Below are positions 42,401-51,232 of a stretch of 64,000 nt of DNA, in pieces. Position 1 is the first letter of the stretch. The number at the start of each line of letters is the position of its first letter. Both the position numbers and the translations under genes were made by a program. The stretch is from Streptomyces sp. NBC_01485. Its GTDB lineage: Bacteria; Actinomycetota; Actinomycetes; Streptomycetales; Streptomycetaceae. The stretch is taken from positions 7,626,001 to 7,690,000 of the forward strand of contig NZ_CP109435.1 of NCBI RefSeq assembly GCF_036227125.1, written 5' to 3'. The notes under the pieces are model-generated. The model saw nothing but the letters and a program-made list of their open reading frames with translations, was not told the DNA's origin and made no database searches.

Positions 42401-43135
42401 TCAGTGCAGGCCGGCGTGCCGGTGTGCCTTCACCGCGTGTACCGCCGGGTCCATCGCGCCGCAGGTGAGCTCGTCGAGCAGGTCGGCGTGGCAGCGGTTG
42501 CGGGCTCGTACGACCGCGGGGTCCGGCGAGGGCCCCAGCAGGCACTGCCGGCCGAGCAGGTCGGCCGCGAACTCACGGATCCCGGCGCCGCCGAGGGCCT
42601 CCGCGAGGCCGAGGTGGAAGCGGGTCTCCAGCTCGAGCAGCCGGGCCGGATCCTCGACCAGGTCCATCTCCTCGACCAGCGCCCGCAGTCCGTTGAGCCG
42701 CCCGTCCGGGACCTCGCCGGTGTTGTGCGCCACGAGACCGCATTCGAGCAGCAGATGGAAGGATTCCAACGCGGCCGCCTCGTCGGCGTCGTGCAGTACG
42801 GCGACGACCGTGTCCCAGTCGGCGGCGACGAAGGTCCCGCCCGCCCGGCCCCGACGGCGGTCGAGCAGGCCGTCCTGGCACATGGCCTCCAGCGCGCGGC
42901 GCACGGTGATCTCACTGATCCCCAGTTCCTCGGCGAGGACGCCCGCGTCCGGCAGCCGGTCTCCCGGCGCCACGGACTTCAGACGCACCCGCAGGGCGAT
43001 CCTGGACCGGACGAGCTCCGCTCCCGTGGGCCCCCGGCCTGCCAGGACGCGGGTGTCCCATGCCCCGCCGACCGGCGCGGACCGCGCGGGCACCGGCTGG
43101 TTGTAGGGACCGAACTTGCCCGCTGCATTCACCAC
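42401..43135 (-). CDS. GntR-family (FadR-type) transcriptional regulator
   Basis: The 244-residue regulator has a winged HTH at about 40-105: R-S-R-I-A-L-R-V-R...G-D-R-L-P-D-A-G-V-L-A-E-E-L-G-I-S-E-I-T-V-R-R-A-L. A helical FCD-like effector domain (about 125-235) follows, with F-H-L-L-L-E-C-G-L-V, E-T-R-F-H-L-G-L-A-E and N-R-C-H-A-D-L-L-D; the conserved histidines and Asp could bind metal. Two adjacent GTG codons can start it. It is flanked by permease genes on both sides, with a perfect palindrome in the divergent region. Confidence 0.85.
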   Translation of the reverse strand: MVNAAGKFGPYNQPVPARSAPVGGAWDTRVLAGRGPTGAELVRSRIALRVRLKSVAPGDRLPDAGVLAEELGISEITVRRALEAMCQDGLLDRRRGRAGGTFVAADWDTVVAVLHDADEAAALESFHLLLECGLVAHNTGEVPDGRLNGLRALVEEMDLVEDPARLLELETRFHLGLAEALGGAGIREFAADLLGRQCLLGPSPDPAVVRARNRCHADLLDELTCGAMDPAVHAVKAHRHAGLH

Positions 43136-43333
43136 GAAGCCACCCTAACGGCCTGTCGAGCGCGGGCCGGGCCCACGGCGACGGCATCCGCACGGAGGGT
43201 TCTCGCGACCGTGCCGCGGTGTGATGCATGGGGCTCCCCAGGGGACCGGAACACGGGGACGACACGGCGGCAGCCACGGGGGACGGAAGACGCCGTGCGC
43301 ACTGCACGAAAAATAGAGCAGGGTGAACAGTTA

Positions 43334-43346
43334 AACAAGTCTTGTT
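43334..43346. promoter_or_regulatory. palindrome, putative GntR operator
   Basis: AACAAG-t-CTTGTT is a perfect palindrome in the divergent region between the GntR gene and the GabP-like permease, 53 bp before the permease start. It sits in the most AT-rich part of that region, so it is a natural candidate binding site for the neighbouring regulator. Confidence 0.5.
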
Positions 43347-43398
43347 CTTTTAGATCGCACTGAACTAATTTCCAGGGGCCCTGGTCCGCACTCCCTCC

Positions 43399-44850
43399 AT
43401 GGATGTCGAGATGACCACAACCGTCCCCAAAAGCCCTCCCGCGGAGCCCGAGTCCGGCCTGCAGGCCGGACTGAAGAGCCGCCATCTGTCGATGATCGCG
43501 ATCGGCGGTGTCATCGGCGCCGGCCTGTTCGTCGGCTCCGGCTCCGGCATCGCCGCCGCCGGTCCCGGCATCCTGATCTCGTACGCCCTCGTCGGCGTCC
43601 TGGTCGTCCTCGTGATGCGCATGCTCGGTGAGATGGCCGCGGCCAACCCCACCTCCGGCTCGTTCTCCGCCTACGCCGACCGCGCGCTGGGCCGGTGGGC
43701 CGGCTTCACCATCGGCTGGCTGTACTGGTTCTTCTGGGTCGTGGTGCTCGCAGTCGAGGCGACCGCCGGGGCCAAGATCCTGGCCGGCTGGATGCCGGCG
43801 GTCCCGCAGTGGGGCTGGGCCCTGATCGTCATGCTCGTCCTCACCGCCACCAACCTGGCCTCGGTGAGCTCCTACGGTGAGTTCGAGTTCTGGTTCGCCG
43901 GCATCAAGGTCGTCGCGATCGCCGCGTTCATCGTGGTCGGCGGCCTTGCCATCTTCGGCCTGCTGCCCGGCTCGGACCACCCGGCGAGCGGCTTCTCCAA
44001 CCTCACGGCGCACGGCGGCTTCCTGCCGAACGGACCCGGAGCGATCCTCACCGGCGTCCTGATGGTGGTCTTCTCCTTCATGGGCAGCGAGATCGTCACG
44101 CTGGCGGCGGGTGAGACCGCGGACCCGCAGGCCGCCGTCACCAAGGCCACCAACAGCGTCATCTGGCGGATCGCCGTGTTCTACCTGGGCTCGATCCTGA
44201 TCGTGGTCTCGCTGTTGCGCTGGGACGACCCGGCCATCCTCAAGGACGGCTCGTACGTCGCCGCGCTCAGCTCCGTCGGCATCCCGCACGCCGGCCAGAT
44301 CATGAACACCATCGTGCTGACCTCGGTGCTCTCCTGCCTCAACTCCGGCCTGTACACCGCCTCCCGCATGGCCTTCTCTCTCGGCCGCCGCAGCGACGCC
44401 CCGGCCGCGTTCGGTCGGACGACGGACCGTGGCGTCCCGCGCTCGGCCATCCTCGCCTCGGTCGTCTTCGGCTTCGTCGCGGTCGCCTTCAACTACCTGT
44501 GGCCGGACACCGTCTTCCAGTTCCTGCTCAACGCCTCCGGAGCGATCGCCCTGTTCGTCTGGCTGGTGATCTGCTTCTCCCAGCTGCGGATGCGCAAGAT
44601 CATCGAGCGGGAGTCGCCGGAGAAGCTGGTCGTCCGGATGTGGCTCTACCCCTACCTGACCTGGGCCACCATCGCCCTCATCACCTTCGTCCTGGGATAC
44701 ATGCTCACCGACACGGCTGACGGCGGAGGCCGCGACCAGGTCGTCCTCTCCACCCTGCTGGCCGTGGCCGTGGTGGTCTTCGCCGTGGTCCGCCAGCGCC
44801 GGGCCGCCCGGAACGGGACACACACGCCAGACCGCGTCACGGCGTCCTAG
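43399..44850 (+). CDS. GabP/AnsP-type amino acid permease
   Basis: The 483-residue AAT-family transporter has 12 TM helices. The N-terminal L-K-S-R-H-L-S-M-I-A-I-G-G-V-I-G-A-G-L-F-V block is followed by G-P-G-I-L-I-S-Y and V-V-F-S-F-M-G-S-E-I-V-T-L-A-A-G-E. The order and motifs match GABA/asparagine permeases. An in-frame ATG four codons in is an alternative start. It is divergent from the GntR regulator and followed by a strong hairpin. It probably imports a small amino acid such as GABA with protons. Confidence 0.9.
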   Translation: MDVEMTTTVPKSPPAEPESGLQAGLKSRHLSMIAIGGVIGAGLFVGSGSGIAAAGPGILISYALVGVLVVLVMRMLGEMAAANPTSGSFSAYADRALGRWAGFTIGWLYWFFWVVVLAVEATAGAKILAGWMPAVPQWGWALIVMLVLTATNLASVSSYGEFEFWFAGIKVVAIAAFIVVGGLAIFGLLPGSDHPASGFSNLTAHGGFLPNGPGAILTGVLMVVFSFMGSEIVTLAAGETADPQAAVTKATNSVIWRIAVFYLGSILIVVSLLRWDDPAILKDGSYVAALSSVGIPHAGQIMNTIVLTSVLSCLNSGLYTASRMAFSLGRRSDAPAAFGRTTDRGVPRSAILASVVFGFVAVAFNYLWPDTVFQFLLNASGAIALFVWLVICFSQLRMRKIIERESPEKLVVRMWLYPYLTWATIALITFVLGYMLTDTADGGGRDQVVLSTLLAVAVVVFAVVRQRRAARNGTHTPDRVTAS

Positions 44851-44877
44851 GAGGAAGGAGCACCTTCCGCCCCGCCC

Positions 44878-44921
44878 CCGCGGTGGTGGCATGAGCCTCC
44901 CCGGCCATGGCACCACCGCGG
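44878..44921. terminator. hairpin terminator of the GabP-like gene
   Basis: CCGCGGTGGTG pairs with CACCACCGCGG, with a further CATG/CATG pairing inside one mismatch and a loop of about 12 nt. It starts 28 bp after the permease stop. The following 44922-45148 holds no recognisable feature. Confidence 0.8.
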
Positions 44922-45148
44922 CGTCGCTTCCGCGGAGTGCGAAACCGGCAGGACGTCCTCGATCTCGTCGTGGAGAGGGGATGGAAGTGCCCGTACTCCG
45001 CAGGAGAGGCAGTGCTTCCGGTGCCTGGGGCGGAGCGGCTGTGCTGTCCCGACCGGCGGATGCTGAGCGGCCTGACCTGCGTGTCTGGCTGACTGCCGAT
45101 GTGCCGGCGGTCTTCCGTTTCTCTTCAGTGTCCGGCACACCCGCCCCC

Positions 45149-46084
45149 TCAGTTCGCAGCCTGGGACCGGGCGGGCAGGTCGCGCGAAGAGCCGTCGGCC
45201 AGGATGCGCTCCAGGGATCGTCGGCCCATCCGACTCATGACCGGGTTGCTGTCGACGTAATACCAGACCAACCCCATCGCCTGAACGAAAGCCCACGCCT
45301 TGCCCCGCTCCCGTTGAAGGCCGCCGCAACCCAGGTGATCGAGGAGCACCTCGCGCGGCCCGGCCTCCAGCAGATGCCACGCGCTCACGAGATCCAGCGA
45401 CGGGTCCGCCGGCCCGAAGCCGCCGACGTCGAGAATCCCGGCAAGACGGCCGTCGGACACGAGCACGTTGCCAGGAATCAGGTCACTGTGGGCCATGACG
45501 TCCTCAGTCGCGCCTCGCGGGAGATCGCGCAAAGTCGCCCAGATACGGCGGAGCCGAGGAACGTCCAGGAGCTGCCCACTGTGCCTGAAACAGGTCTCCA
45601 TCCAGGCGTCATGGGTTCGCAGGTCGCCTCCTCGACCTGTGCCGGCGAACGTGCGGCCACGCGTGTCGATCGCGCGTAGGTCGCCGATGAGATCGGCCAG
45701 GTCGCGGGCGAACGCCACCGATTCGCCCGGGTCCTCGTCGTCGGCCACGGTCCCCGGCAGCCACGTCTGCACCGACCACGGAAGCGGGTAGCCCGCCCCG
45801 GATTCACCGAGTGCGACCAGCTCGGGCGTGGGGAAACGCGTGCGCCCTGCCAGCTCGCGAGCCGCTTCCGCTTCGGCCTTCAGCCGGCGCCGTGTCGGCT
45901 CGACGTCTGCGGGTTCAAGAGGGAAGCGAGCTGCGAACCCATCGCCGATGCGGAAGACGGCGTTGACCGTACCCTGTGCAGCGATGCTCCTGACGGGCAG
46001 GCTCTGCCACTCAGGAAACTGCTGATCCACCAACATGCGCACCGTCTGAGGCGACACCGTCAGCTGGTTGGCGTGCATCTGCAT
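45149..46084 (-). CDS. APH-family phosphotransferase
   Basis: The 311-residue aminoglycoside-phosphotransferase-fold kinase has the N-lobe G-T-V-N-A-V-F-R-I-G-D-G-F-A-A-R-F-P near 40. The Brenner motif H-S-D-L-I-P-G-N-V-L-V lies near 195-206, and D-V-G-G-F-G supplies the metal-binding Asp near 217. Family members phosphorylate antibiotics, sugars or other small metabolites; this sequence does not reveal which, and no resistance claim is justified. ATG 46084. It is divergent from kdpD with a 192-bp intergenic region that contains the 11-bp direct repeats. Confidence 0.85.
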   Translation of the reverse strand: MQMHANQLTVSPQTVRMLVDQQFPEWQSLPVRSIAAQGTVNAVFRIGDGFAARFPLEPADVEPTRRRLKAEAEAARELAGRTRFPTPELVALGESGAGYPLPWSVQTWLPGTVADDEDPGESVAFARDLADLIGDLRAIDTRGRTFAGTGRGGDLRTHDAWMETCFRHSGQLLDVPRLRRIWATLRDLPRGATEDVMAHSDLIPGNVLVSDGRLAGILDVGGFGPADPSLDLVSAWHLLEAGPREVLLDHLGCGGLQRERGKAWAFVQAMGLVWYYVDSNPVMSRMGRRSLERILADGSSRDLPARSQAAN

Positions 46085-46133
46085 GGCGGAAGCTTCCGCG
46101 TCACCCTAGTGACTCCTGTCCGTCCCCAGGGAT

Positions 46134-46149
46134 GTCAAGACGGCGTCAA
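46134..46149 (+). promoter_or_regulatory. putative KdpE box upstream of kdpD
   Basis: GTCAAG-ACGGC-GTCAAG is a direct repeat with an exact 11-bp period (46134 and 46145), the spacing bound by OmpR-family regulators such as KdpE. Matching repeats precede the K+ permease and kdpF genes. GTCAC-ccta-GTGAC at 46100-46113 is an additional inverted repeat. Confidence 0.55.
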
Positions 46150-46253
46150 GGTCCCCGTGATCGGTGCCAAGGAAGCGCTAACAACCGCCCCGCCCGGTCG
46201 CCGGAAGCGTTTCGGTGGAGAGAAGCAACCCGCCTCCCGAGGGAGTTGAGCCA

Positions 46254-46280
46254 GTGAGCGGAGCGCGTCGGCGGCGATGA
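46254..46280 (+). other. eight-codon leader ORF overlapping the kdpD start
   Basis: GTG AGC GGA GCG CGT CGG CGG CGA TGA overlaps the kdpD ATG (cgATGAgt). GAGGGAG lies about 10 bases before the GTG, whereas kdpD itself has no good ribosome site. Translation of this mini-ORF may bring ribosomes to kdpD. Confidence 0.35.
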
Positions 46281-48844
46281 GTGGTGACGTACGGCCCGGA
46301 CGGCTGAAGGTCTACCTGGGGGCGGCCCCGGGGGTGGGCAAGACCTACCGGATGCTCGACGAGGGGCGGCGGCGGGCTGCCCGCGGCGCGGATGTCGTGG
46401 TCGGCCTCGCCGAGTGCCACGGCCGGCCGCGCACCGAGGCCATGCTGGACGGCCTGGAGGTCGTCCCCCGTGCCCGCTGTGTCCACCGTGGCGGCGAGTT
46501 CGAGGAGATGGACCTCACGGCGGTGCTGGCCCGCCGCCCGCAGGTGGCGATCGTCGACGAGTTCGCCCACAGCAACGTCCCCGGTGACGGCCGCAACGCC
46601 AAGCGCTGGCAGGACATCGAGGCGCTGCTCGCCGCCGGCGTCGACGTCGTGACGGCGCTGAACATCCAGCATCTGGCCTCCCTCAACGACGTGGTGGAGA
46701 AGATCACCGGGGTGCCGCAGCACGAGACGGTGCCCGACGACGTCGTCCGGCGGGCCCATCAGGTCGAGCTGGTGGACATGCCCCCGGAGGGCCTGCGGCG
46801 CCGTATGGCCCACGGCAACGTCTACGCGCCCGAGAAGGTCGACGCGGCCCTCGCGAACTACTTCCGGCCGGGCAATCTGACCGCGCTGCGGCAACTGGCC
46901 CTGCTGTGGGTCGCGGACCGGGTCGACGCGGCGCTCCAGACCTACCGCGCCGAGCACTCCATCGGCGGCGTGTGGGAGACCCGGGAGCGGGTGGTCGTCG
47001 CGCTGACGGGCGGGCCGGAGGGGGACACGCTCGTCCGGCGGGCCGCCCGCATCGCCGCCCGGTCGGCCGGGGGCGATCTGCTGGCCGTGCACGTGGCCCG
47101 CAGCGACGGCCTGGCCGCCGGTGTCTCGCACGCCTCGCTGGCCCGGCAGCGGCGGCTGGTGGAGGACCTCGGGGGCAGCTACCACTCCGTCGTCGGGGAC
47201 GGCATCGCCACCGCACTGGTGGAGTTCGCCCGTGCCGAGAACGCCACCCAGCTGGTGCTGGGCACCAGCCGCCGGGGCCGCCTGGAGCGGTTCCTGACCG
47301 GACCCGGCACGGGGGAGACCGTGACCGAGCTGTCCGGGGACATCGACGTCCACCGGGTCACCCACGAGCGCGCCGGGCGCGGCTCCCTGCTGCCGTCCCG
47401 CCGCCGTACCCTGTCCACCGCCCGACTGATCGCGGGGCCGGTGGCGGGGCTGGTGCTGCCGGTGCTGCTGACGGCCGTCCTCGCCCAGGTGCGGGGCACG
47501 GTGAACCTGACGAGCGAGGCGCTGCTGTTCCTGCTCGCGGTGGTGGGGGTGGCCTGCATAGGAGGGGTCGCTTCGGCGCTGATCGCGTCGGTGACGGCGT
47601 CCCTGCTGCTGAACTACTGGTTCATCCCGCCCATCGGCGCGTTCACACTCGAGGATCCCAACGCGCTTCTCGCGCTGGGGGTGTTCGCGGTGGTGGCCGT
47701 CACGGTGGCCGCCGTCGTCGACCGCTCGCTGCGGCTGTCCCGCCGCTCGGCCCGGGCCACCGCGGAGGCCGAGACCATGTCGTCGCTGGCCGGCAGCATC
47801 GTGCGCGGTGGCGCGACCATCCCGGCCCTGCTGGAACGGACCCGCGAGACCTTCGGCATGGACTCGGCGGAACTCGTCGACGAACCTCCCGATGCCGAAC
47901 CGCCCGATGCCGAACCGCCCAACTCCCAACCTCCCGATGCCGAACCGCCCGACGCCGAGGGCGCCACCGCCGTGCCGGCCGGTCCCGGCGCGTATCTGCT
48001 GCTGCGGGGGCGGACGCTGTCGTCCTCCGAGCGGCGCGTGCTCGCCGCGTTCGCCGCGCACGTGGGGTCGGCCGTCGAGCGGGCCCGGCTGGCCGAGGCG
48101 GCGGCCGAGGTGGAGCCCGTGAAGGCCGCCGACCGGATGCGTACGGCGCTGCTGCGGGCCGTCGGGCACGACCTGCGCACCCCGCTCGCCGCGGGCTGGG
48201 CGGCCGTCACCTCGCTGCGCAGCCGGGACGTGGAGTTCACCCCGGAGGACCGCGACGAACTCCTCGCCACCGCCGACGAGTCCATGGCCAAGCTCAGCCG
48301 CCTGGTCGAGAACCTCCTCGACCTCAGCCGCCTGGAGGCCGGCGTCCTCCCGCTGAACCTGCGGGCCACGACCCTGGAGGAGGTGCTCCCGATGGCGCTC
48401 GCGGACGTGCCGGCGGCCGAGGCGCGGGACATGGAGCGGATCCCGGCGGTGCTGGCCGATGCGCCGCTGCTGGAGCGCGTCGTCGCCAACCTGGTCGGCA
48501 ACGCGGCCCGGCACACGCCGCCCGGGCAGAAGGTGATGGTCACCGCCAGCGCCCTGGCGGGACGCGTGGAACTGCGGGTCGTCGACCGGGGGCCCGGCCT
48601 TCCCACCGACGGCCGGGAGCGGCTCTTCGAGCCGTTCCAGCGGCTCGGGGACACCGACAACACCACCGGTCTCGGCTTGGGCCTCGCCCTCGCCCGGGGC
48701 CTGACCGAGGCGATGAACGGGACCCTCACTCCCGAGGACACCCCGGGCGGCGGCCTGACGATGGTCGTGTCGCTGCCCTGCGCGGAACAGGCCGGCACGA
48801 CGCGGCCGGCGCAGAACCCGCACCCCATGGTGCGCGGGGCGTAG
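46277..48844 (+). CDS. kdpD: osmosensitive K+ channel sensor histidine kinase KdpD
   Basis: The 855-residue protein is a full-length KdpD. The N-terminal KdpD domain has Walker-type G-A-A-P-G-V-G-K-T-Y-R-M-L (15-27) and V-D-E-F-A-H-S-N-V-P-G near 93. A USP-like domain (about 235-360) and four TM helices (about 380-485) follow. A Pro-Pro-Asp-Ala-Glu repeat linker near 535-555 lies in the GAF-like region. The HisKA domain has H631 in A-V-G-H-D-L-R-T-P-L-A, and HATPase motifs G-N-A-A-R-H and G-L-G-L-G-L-A come last. It senses low K+ or salt stress and phosphorylates KdpE. No kdpE follows it, and a second, damaged kdpD lies at the kdpFABC locus. Confidence 0.95.
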   Translation: MSGDVRPGRLKVYLGAAPGVGKTYRMLDEGRRRAARGADVVVGLAECHGRPRTEAMLDGLEVVPRARCVHRGGEFEEMDLTAVLARRPQVAIVDEFAHSNVPGDGRNAKRWQDIEALLAAGVDVVTALNIQHLASLNDVVEKITGVPQHETVPDDVVRRAHQVELVDMPPEGLRRRMAHGNVYAPEKVDAALANYFRPGNLTALRQLALLWVADRVDAALQTYRAEHSIGGVWETRERVVVALTGGPEGDTLVRRAARIAARSAGGDLLAVHVARSDGLAAGVSHASLARQRRLVEDLGGSYHSVVGDGIATALVEFARAENATQLVLGTSRRGRLERFLTGPGTGETVTELSGDIDVHRVTHERAGRGSLLPSRRRTLSTARLIAGPVAGLVLPVLLTAVLAQVRGTVNLTSEALLFLLAVVGVACIGGVASALIASVTASLLLNYWFIPPIGAFTLEDPNALLALGVFAVVAVTVAAVVDRSLRLSRRSARATAEAETMSSLAGSIVRGGATIPALLERTRETFGMDSAELVDEPPDAEPPDAEPPNSQPPDAEPPDAEGATAVPAGPGAYLLLRGRTLSSSERRVLAAFAAHVGSAVERARLAEAAAEVEPVKAADRMRTALLRAVGHDLRTPLAAGWAAVTSLRSRDVEFTPEDRDELLATADESMAKLSRLVENLLDLSRLEAGVLPLNLRATTLEEVLPMALADVPAAEARDMERIPAVLADAPLLERVVANLVGNAARHTPPGQKVMVTASALAGRVELRVVDRGPGLPTDGRERLFEPFQRLGDTDNTTGLGLGLALARGLTEAMNGTLTPEDTPGGGLTMVVSLPCAEQAGTTRPAQNPHPMVRGA

Positions 48845-48860
48845 AAGGAGCCTGATAAGC

Positions 48861-48890
48861 ACCGGAACCGGAACCGGAACCGGAACCGGA
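48861..48890. repeat. (ACCGGA)5 tandem repeat
   Basis: Five exact copies of the hexamer ACCGGA lie immediately after kdpD in non-coding DNA. It is a potential slippage or phase-variable tract. Confidence 0.85.
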
Positions 48891-49060
48891 AGCGGCAGAT
48901 GGCGGATGCCGCGCCGTACGGGCGGCGCCGGCGCAGCGCACCGTGTCCCGCACGTCGCGCGCCAAGCGGAGGTCGTGCGCCGCGTCAGCGGGTCCGCGCG
49001 CGCCGTTGCGGGGGGCCATGCGGTGACCGTAGGGATCCGGAAGGCCGGACCGCCTCCGTT

Positions 49061-49118
49061 TTGACGGGACGCTGACGGCGCTGTCACCTGCGTCACATCC
49101 CCGTCAAGGTCCCGTCAA
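49061..49118 (+). promoter_or_regulatory. putative KdpE boxes upstream of the K+ permease
   Basis: GTCAA occurs at 49103 and 49114 (11-bp period), preceded by GTCAC at 49092, also 11 bp away. On the other strand, TTGAC at 49061 and CTGAC at 49072 are again 11 bp apart. This is the richest of the three repeat clusters in the K+ region. Confidence 0.55.
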
Positions 49119-49244
49119 AGTCGGCCGCTTCGGCGCGAAGAAGCCGCAAAGGACGGTCGGCCTTGGCCGGAAACGGACACACCCTGAGTGCACCGCGCAC
49201 ACCTCAGCCCTCGTGCACGGACCTGGAAGAAGGAGCACGCGCCG

Positions 49245-51086
49245 ATGTCCGTCCTGACCCTGGAGCCGGGCGCGACCCCCGCCGACGAAGAGCCGCCGGA
49301 TACCGGCGAACGCCACCGGCTCACCGCTGTCACCGGCCTGGCCGCCCTCTCGCTCGACGCCATGGCGTCGGTGGCCTACGGCCCCGAGGCGATCGTCCTC
49401 GTCCTCGCCGCGGCCGGTGCCCACGGCCTCGGTTTCACCCTGCCGGTGACGCTGGCCATCGCGGGTCTGCTGGCGGTGCTGGTCGCCTCGTACCGGCAGG
49501 TGATCGCCGCGTTCCCGGACGGCGGCGGGTCGTACGCCGTGGCGAAGACGCATCTGGGCGCGCGCACCAGCCTGGTCGCGGCCGCGTCCCTGGTCCTGGA
49601 CTACGTGCTCAATGTCGCGGTCGCCGTCACCGCCGGTGTCGCCGCGCTGACCTCGGCCTTCCCGGAGCTGTACGGCGACCGCCTGTGGGTGTGCCTGGCG
49701 GTGCTCGTGCTGATCACGGCGGTGAACCTGCGGGGCATCGTGGAGTCGGCGAGGGTGTTCATCGTGCCGACCGTGGTGTTCGTCGGCTCGATCCTCGTCC
49801 TGATCGTCGTCGGGCTGTTCCGGTCGGCCCCGGTCAGCACGGCCACCGCGGACGGGCATGCGTCGGTCCTGGCCGACAACGCGACCACGGTGGGCGCGCT
49901 GCTGTTGCTGAAAGCTTTCGCCTCTGGTTGCGCGGCCCTCACCGGAGTCGAGGCCATCGCCAACGCCGTCCCCTCCTTCCGGGTGCCGCGCGTGAAGCGG
50001 GCCCAGCACGCCGAGGTCGCCCTCGGCGCCGTGCTCGGTGTGATGCTGATCGGTCTGTCGGTGCTGATCTCCCGCTTCCACCTCCAGCCGGTCGAGGGCG
50101 TGACCGTCCTCGCCCAGCTCGCGGACGCCTCACTGGGGCACAACTGGGCTTTCTACGTCATCCAGTTCGCCACGATGATCCTGCTGGCCCTGTCCGCGAA
50201 CACGTCCTTCGGCGGGCTGCCGGTGCTGCTGAAGCTGCTGGCCCGCGACAACTACCTGCCGCACGTGTTCGCGCTGAAGGCCGACCGCCAGGTGCACCGG
50301 CACGGAGTGCTGGCCCTGGCCGTGGTCTCGGCGGCGCTGCTGGTGTTCTCCGGCGGTGACACCAACACCCTCGTGCCCCTGTTCGCGATCGGCGTCTTCG
50401 TCGGCTTCACCATCGCGCAGGTGGGCATGGTCCGGCACTGGCGGCTCGAACGCGGGACGGGGTGGCGGGGCAAGGCCCTGCTCAACGGCTTCGGCGCACT
50501 CCTGACCGGTGTGGCGACCATCGTCGTCACCGCGAGCAAGTTCGAGGAGGGCGCCTGGCTGGTCGTGGTCGCGCTCCCGCTGCTCGCGCTGGCCTTCGTC
50601 GCCGTGCACCGCGCCTACGCCCGTATCGGGGAGAGTCTGGGCCTGGGGCGGATCCCTGAGCCCCCGCACCGCGAACGCTCGCTGGTGATCGTCCCCGTGT
50701 CCTCCCTCTCCCGCCTGACGTCCGAGGCGCTGACCGCGGCGGCCTCCCTGGGCGACGAGGTGCGCGCGGTCACCGTCTGCTACCCCGACCCCGAGGACCG
50801 GGTCGCCCTCCACGCGCTGGAGCGCGCCTGGGCGGAGTGGGACCCCGGGGTGCCGCTGGTCCGGCTGACCTGCGAGAGCCGCAGCCTGGGCCGTCCCATC
50901 GCCGCGTACGTCCGTGAGGTCACGGCGGCGGAGCCGGCCACCCAGGTCACCGTCCTGATCCCGGAGACCGAGCCGGAGCGGCTGTGGCAGCGGCTGCTGC
51001 AGAACCAGCGGGGCGCGGTCGTCGCCCACGCCGTGCGGCGGGAGACGGACGCGGTCATCTGCCGGCTGCGCTTCCGGCTGCTGTGA
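49245..51086 (+). CDS. KimA-like APC-family potassium permease
   Basis: The 613-residue protein has 12 TM helices (about 30-455) and a roughly 150-residue cytosolic C-terminal domain, an arrangement resembling KimA/YdaO-type K+:H+ symporters. Key segments are L-S-L-D-A-M-A-S-V-A-Y-G-P-E-A-I near 36, Y-R-Q-V-I-A-A-F-P-D-G-G-G-S-Y near 87 and L-T-G-V-E-A-I-A-N-A-V-P-S-F-R near 235. Potassium specificity is inferred from the family and from its kdp neighbours and shared upstream repeats. Start ATG 49245 has AGAAGGAGC upstream; the 19-codon extension is unsupported. Confidence 0.82.
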   Translation: MSVLTLEPGATPADEEPPDTGERHRLTAVTGLAALSLDAMASVAYGPEAIVLVLAAAGAHGLGFTLPVTLAIAGLLAVLVASYRQVIAAFPDGGGSYAVAKTHLGARTSLVAAASLVLDYVLNVAVAVTAGVAALTSAFPELYGDRLWVCLAVLVLITAVNLRGIVESARVFIVPTVVFVGSILVLIVVGLFRSAPVSTATADGHASVLADNATTVGALLLLKAFASGCAALTGVEAIANAVPSFRVPRVKRAQHAEVALGAVLGVMLIGLSVLISRFHLQPVEGVTVLAQLADASLGHNWAFYVIQFATMILLALSANTSFGGLPVLLKLLARDNYLPHVFALKADRQVHRHGVLALAVVSAALLVFSGGDTNTLVPLFAIGVFVGFTIAQVGMVRHWRLERGTGWRGKALLNGFGALLTGVATIVVTASKFEEGAWLVVVALPLLALAFVAVHRAYARIGESLGLGRIPEPPHRERSLVIVPVSSLSRLTSEALTAAASLGDEVRAVTVCYPDPEDRVALHALERAWAEWDPGVPLVRLTCESRSLGRPIAAYVREVTAAEPATQVTVLIPETEPERLWQRLLQNQRGAVVAHAVRRETDAVICRLRFRLL

Positions 51087-51103
51087 CCCTCGCCTCCAGC
51101 GGC

Positions 51104-51151
51104 GTAAGAGTCCCGTCAAAGGTGTGGGGGCCGCCGTAAGAGACGCGTCAA
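51104..51151 (+). promoter_or_regulatory. two putative KdpE boxes upstream of the kdp operon
   Basis: GTAAGAGTCCC-GTCAA (51104/51115) and GTAAGAGACGC-GTCAA (51136/51147) are near-identical 11-bp-spaced direct repeats whose starts lie 32 bp apart (three helical turns). A -10-like TCTAAT follows at 51185-51190, placing the nearer box just upstream of where a -35 would be, as expected for activation. Confidence 0.6.
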
Positions 51152-51232
51152 CGACCGCGGAATCCGGCCAAAAAGGCGGTTTCCTCTAATCGTCCGTTCC
51201 ACCCGAACCTCTTCTAGTTCTAGGAGTTCGCG

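Larger units (their letters stand above)
48845..49244. other. intergenic region between kdpD and the K+ permease gene
   Basis: These 400 bp begin with AAGGAG directly after the kdpD stop, then five copies of ACCGGA (48861-48890). They continue with about 170 bp lacking any credible gene, then the OmpR-type repeats (49061-49118). The lone Shine-Dalgarno-like site without a gene behind it may mark where a kdpE was lost; this is speculative. Confidence 0.5.

Noticed and set aside
44922-45148. Small plus-strand frame (about 61 codons) after the permease terminator
   Set aside because: No ribosome site, no recognisable fold, and it overlaps the terminator hairpin; treated as non-coding.
45149-46084. 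Calling the APH-family gene an aminoglycoside resistance gene
   Set aside because: The fold acts on many substrates; nothing in the sequence or neighbours points to an antibiotic.
48861-48890. CRISPR-like array
   Set aside because: Five contiguous 6-mers without spacers; a simple tandem repeat.
46178-49096. 972-codon open frame on the minus strand opposite kdpD
   Set aside because: It lies entirely antisense to a well-supported kdpD, is Arg/Gly/His-biased and has no domain; a GC-rich shadow frame.
49081-49244. c-di-AMP (ydaO) riboswitch in front of the KimA-like gene
   Set aside because: KimA genes elsewhere can have one, but I could not identify the conserved stems here; the OmpR-type repeats explain the region better.
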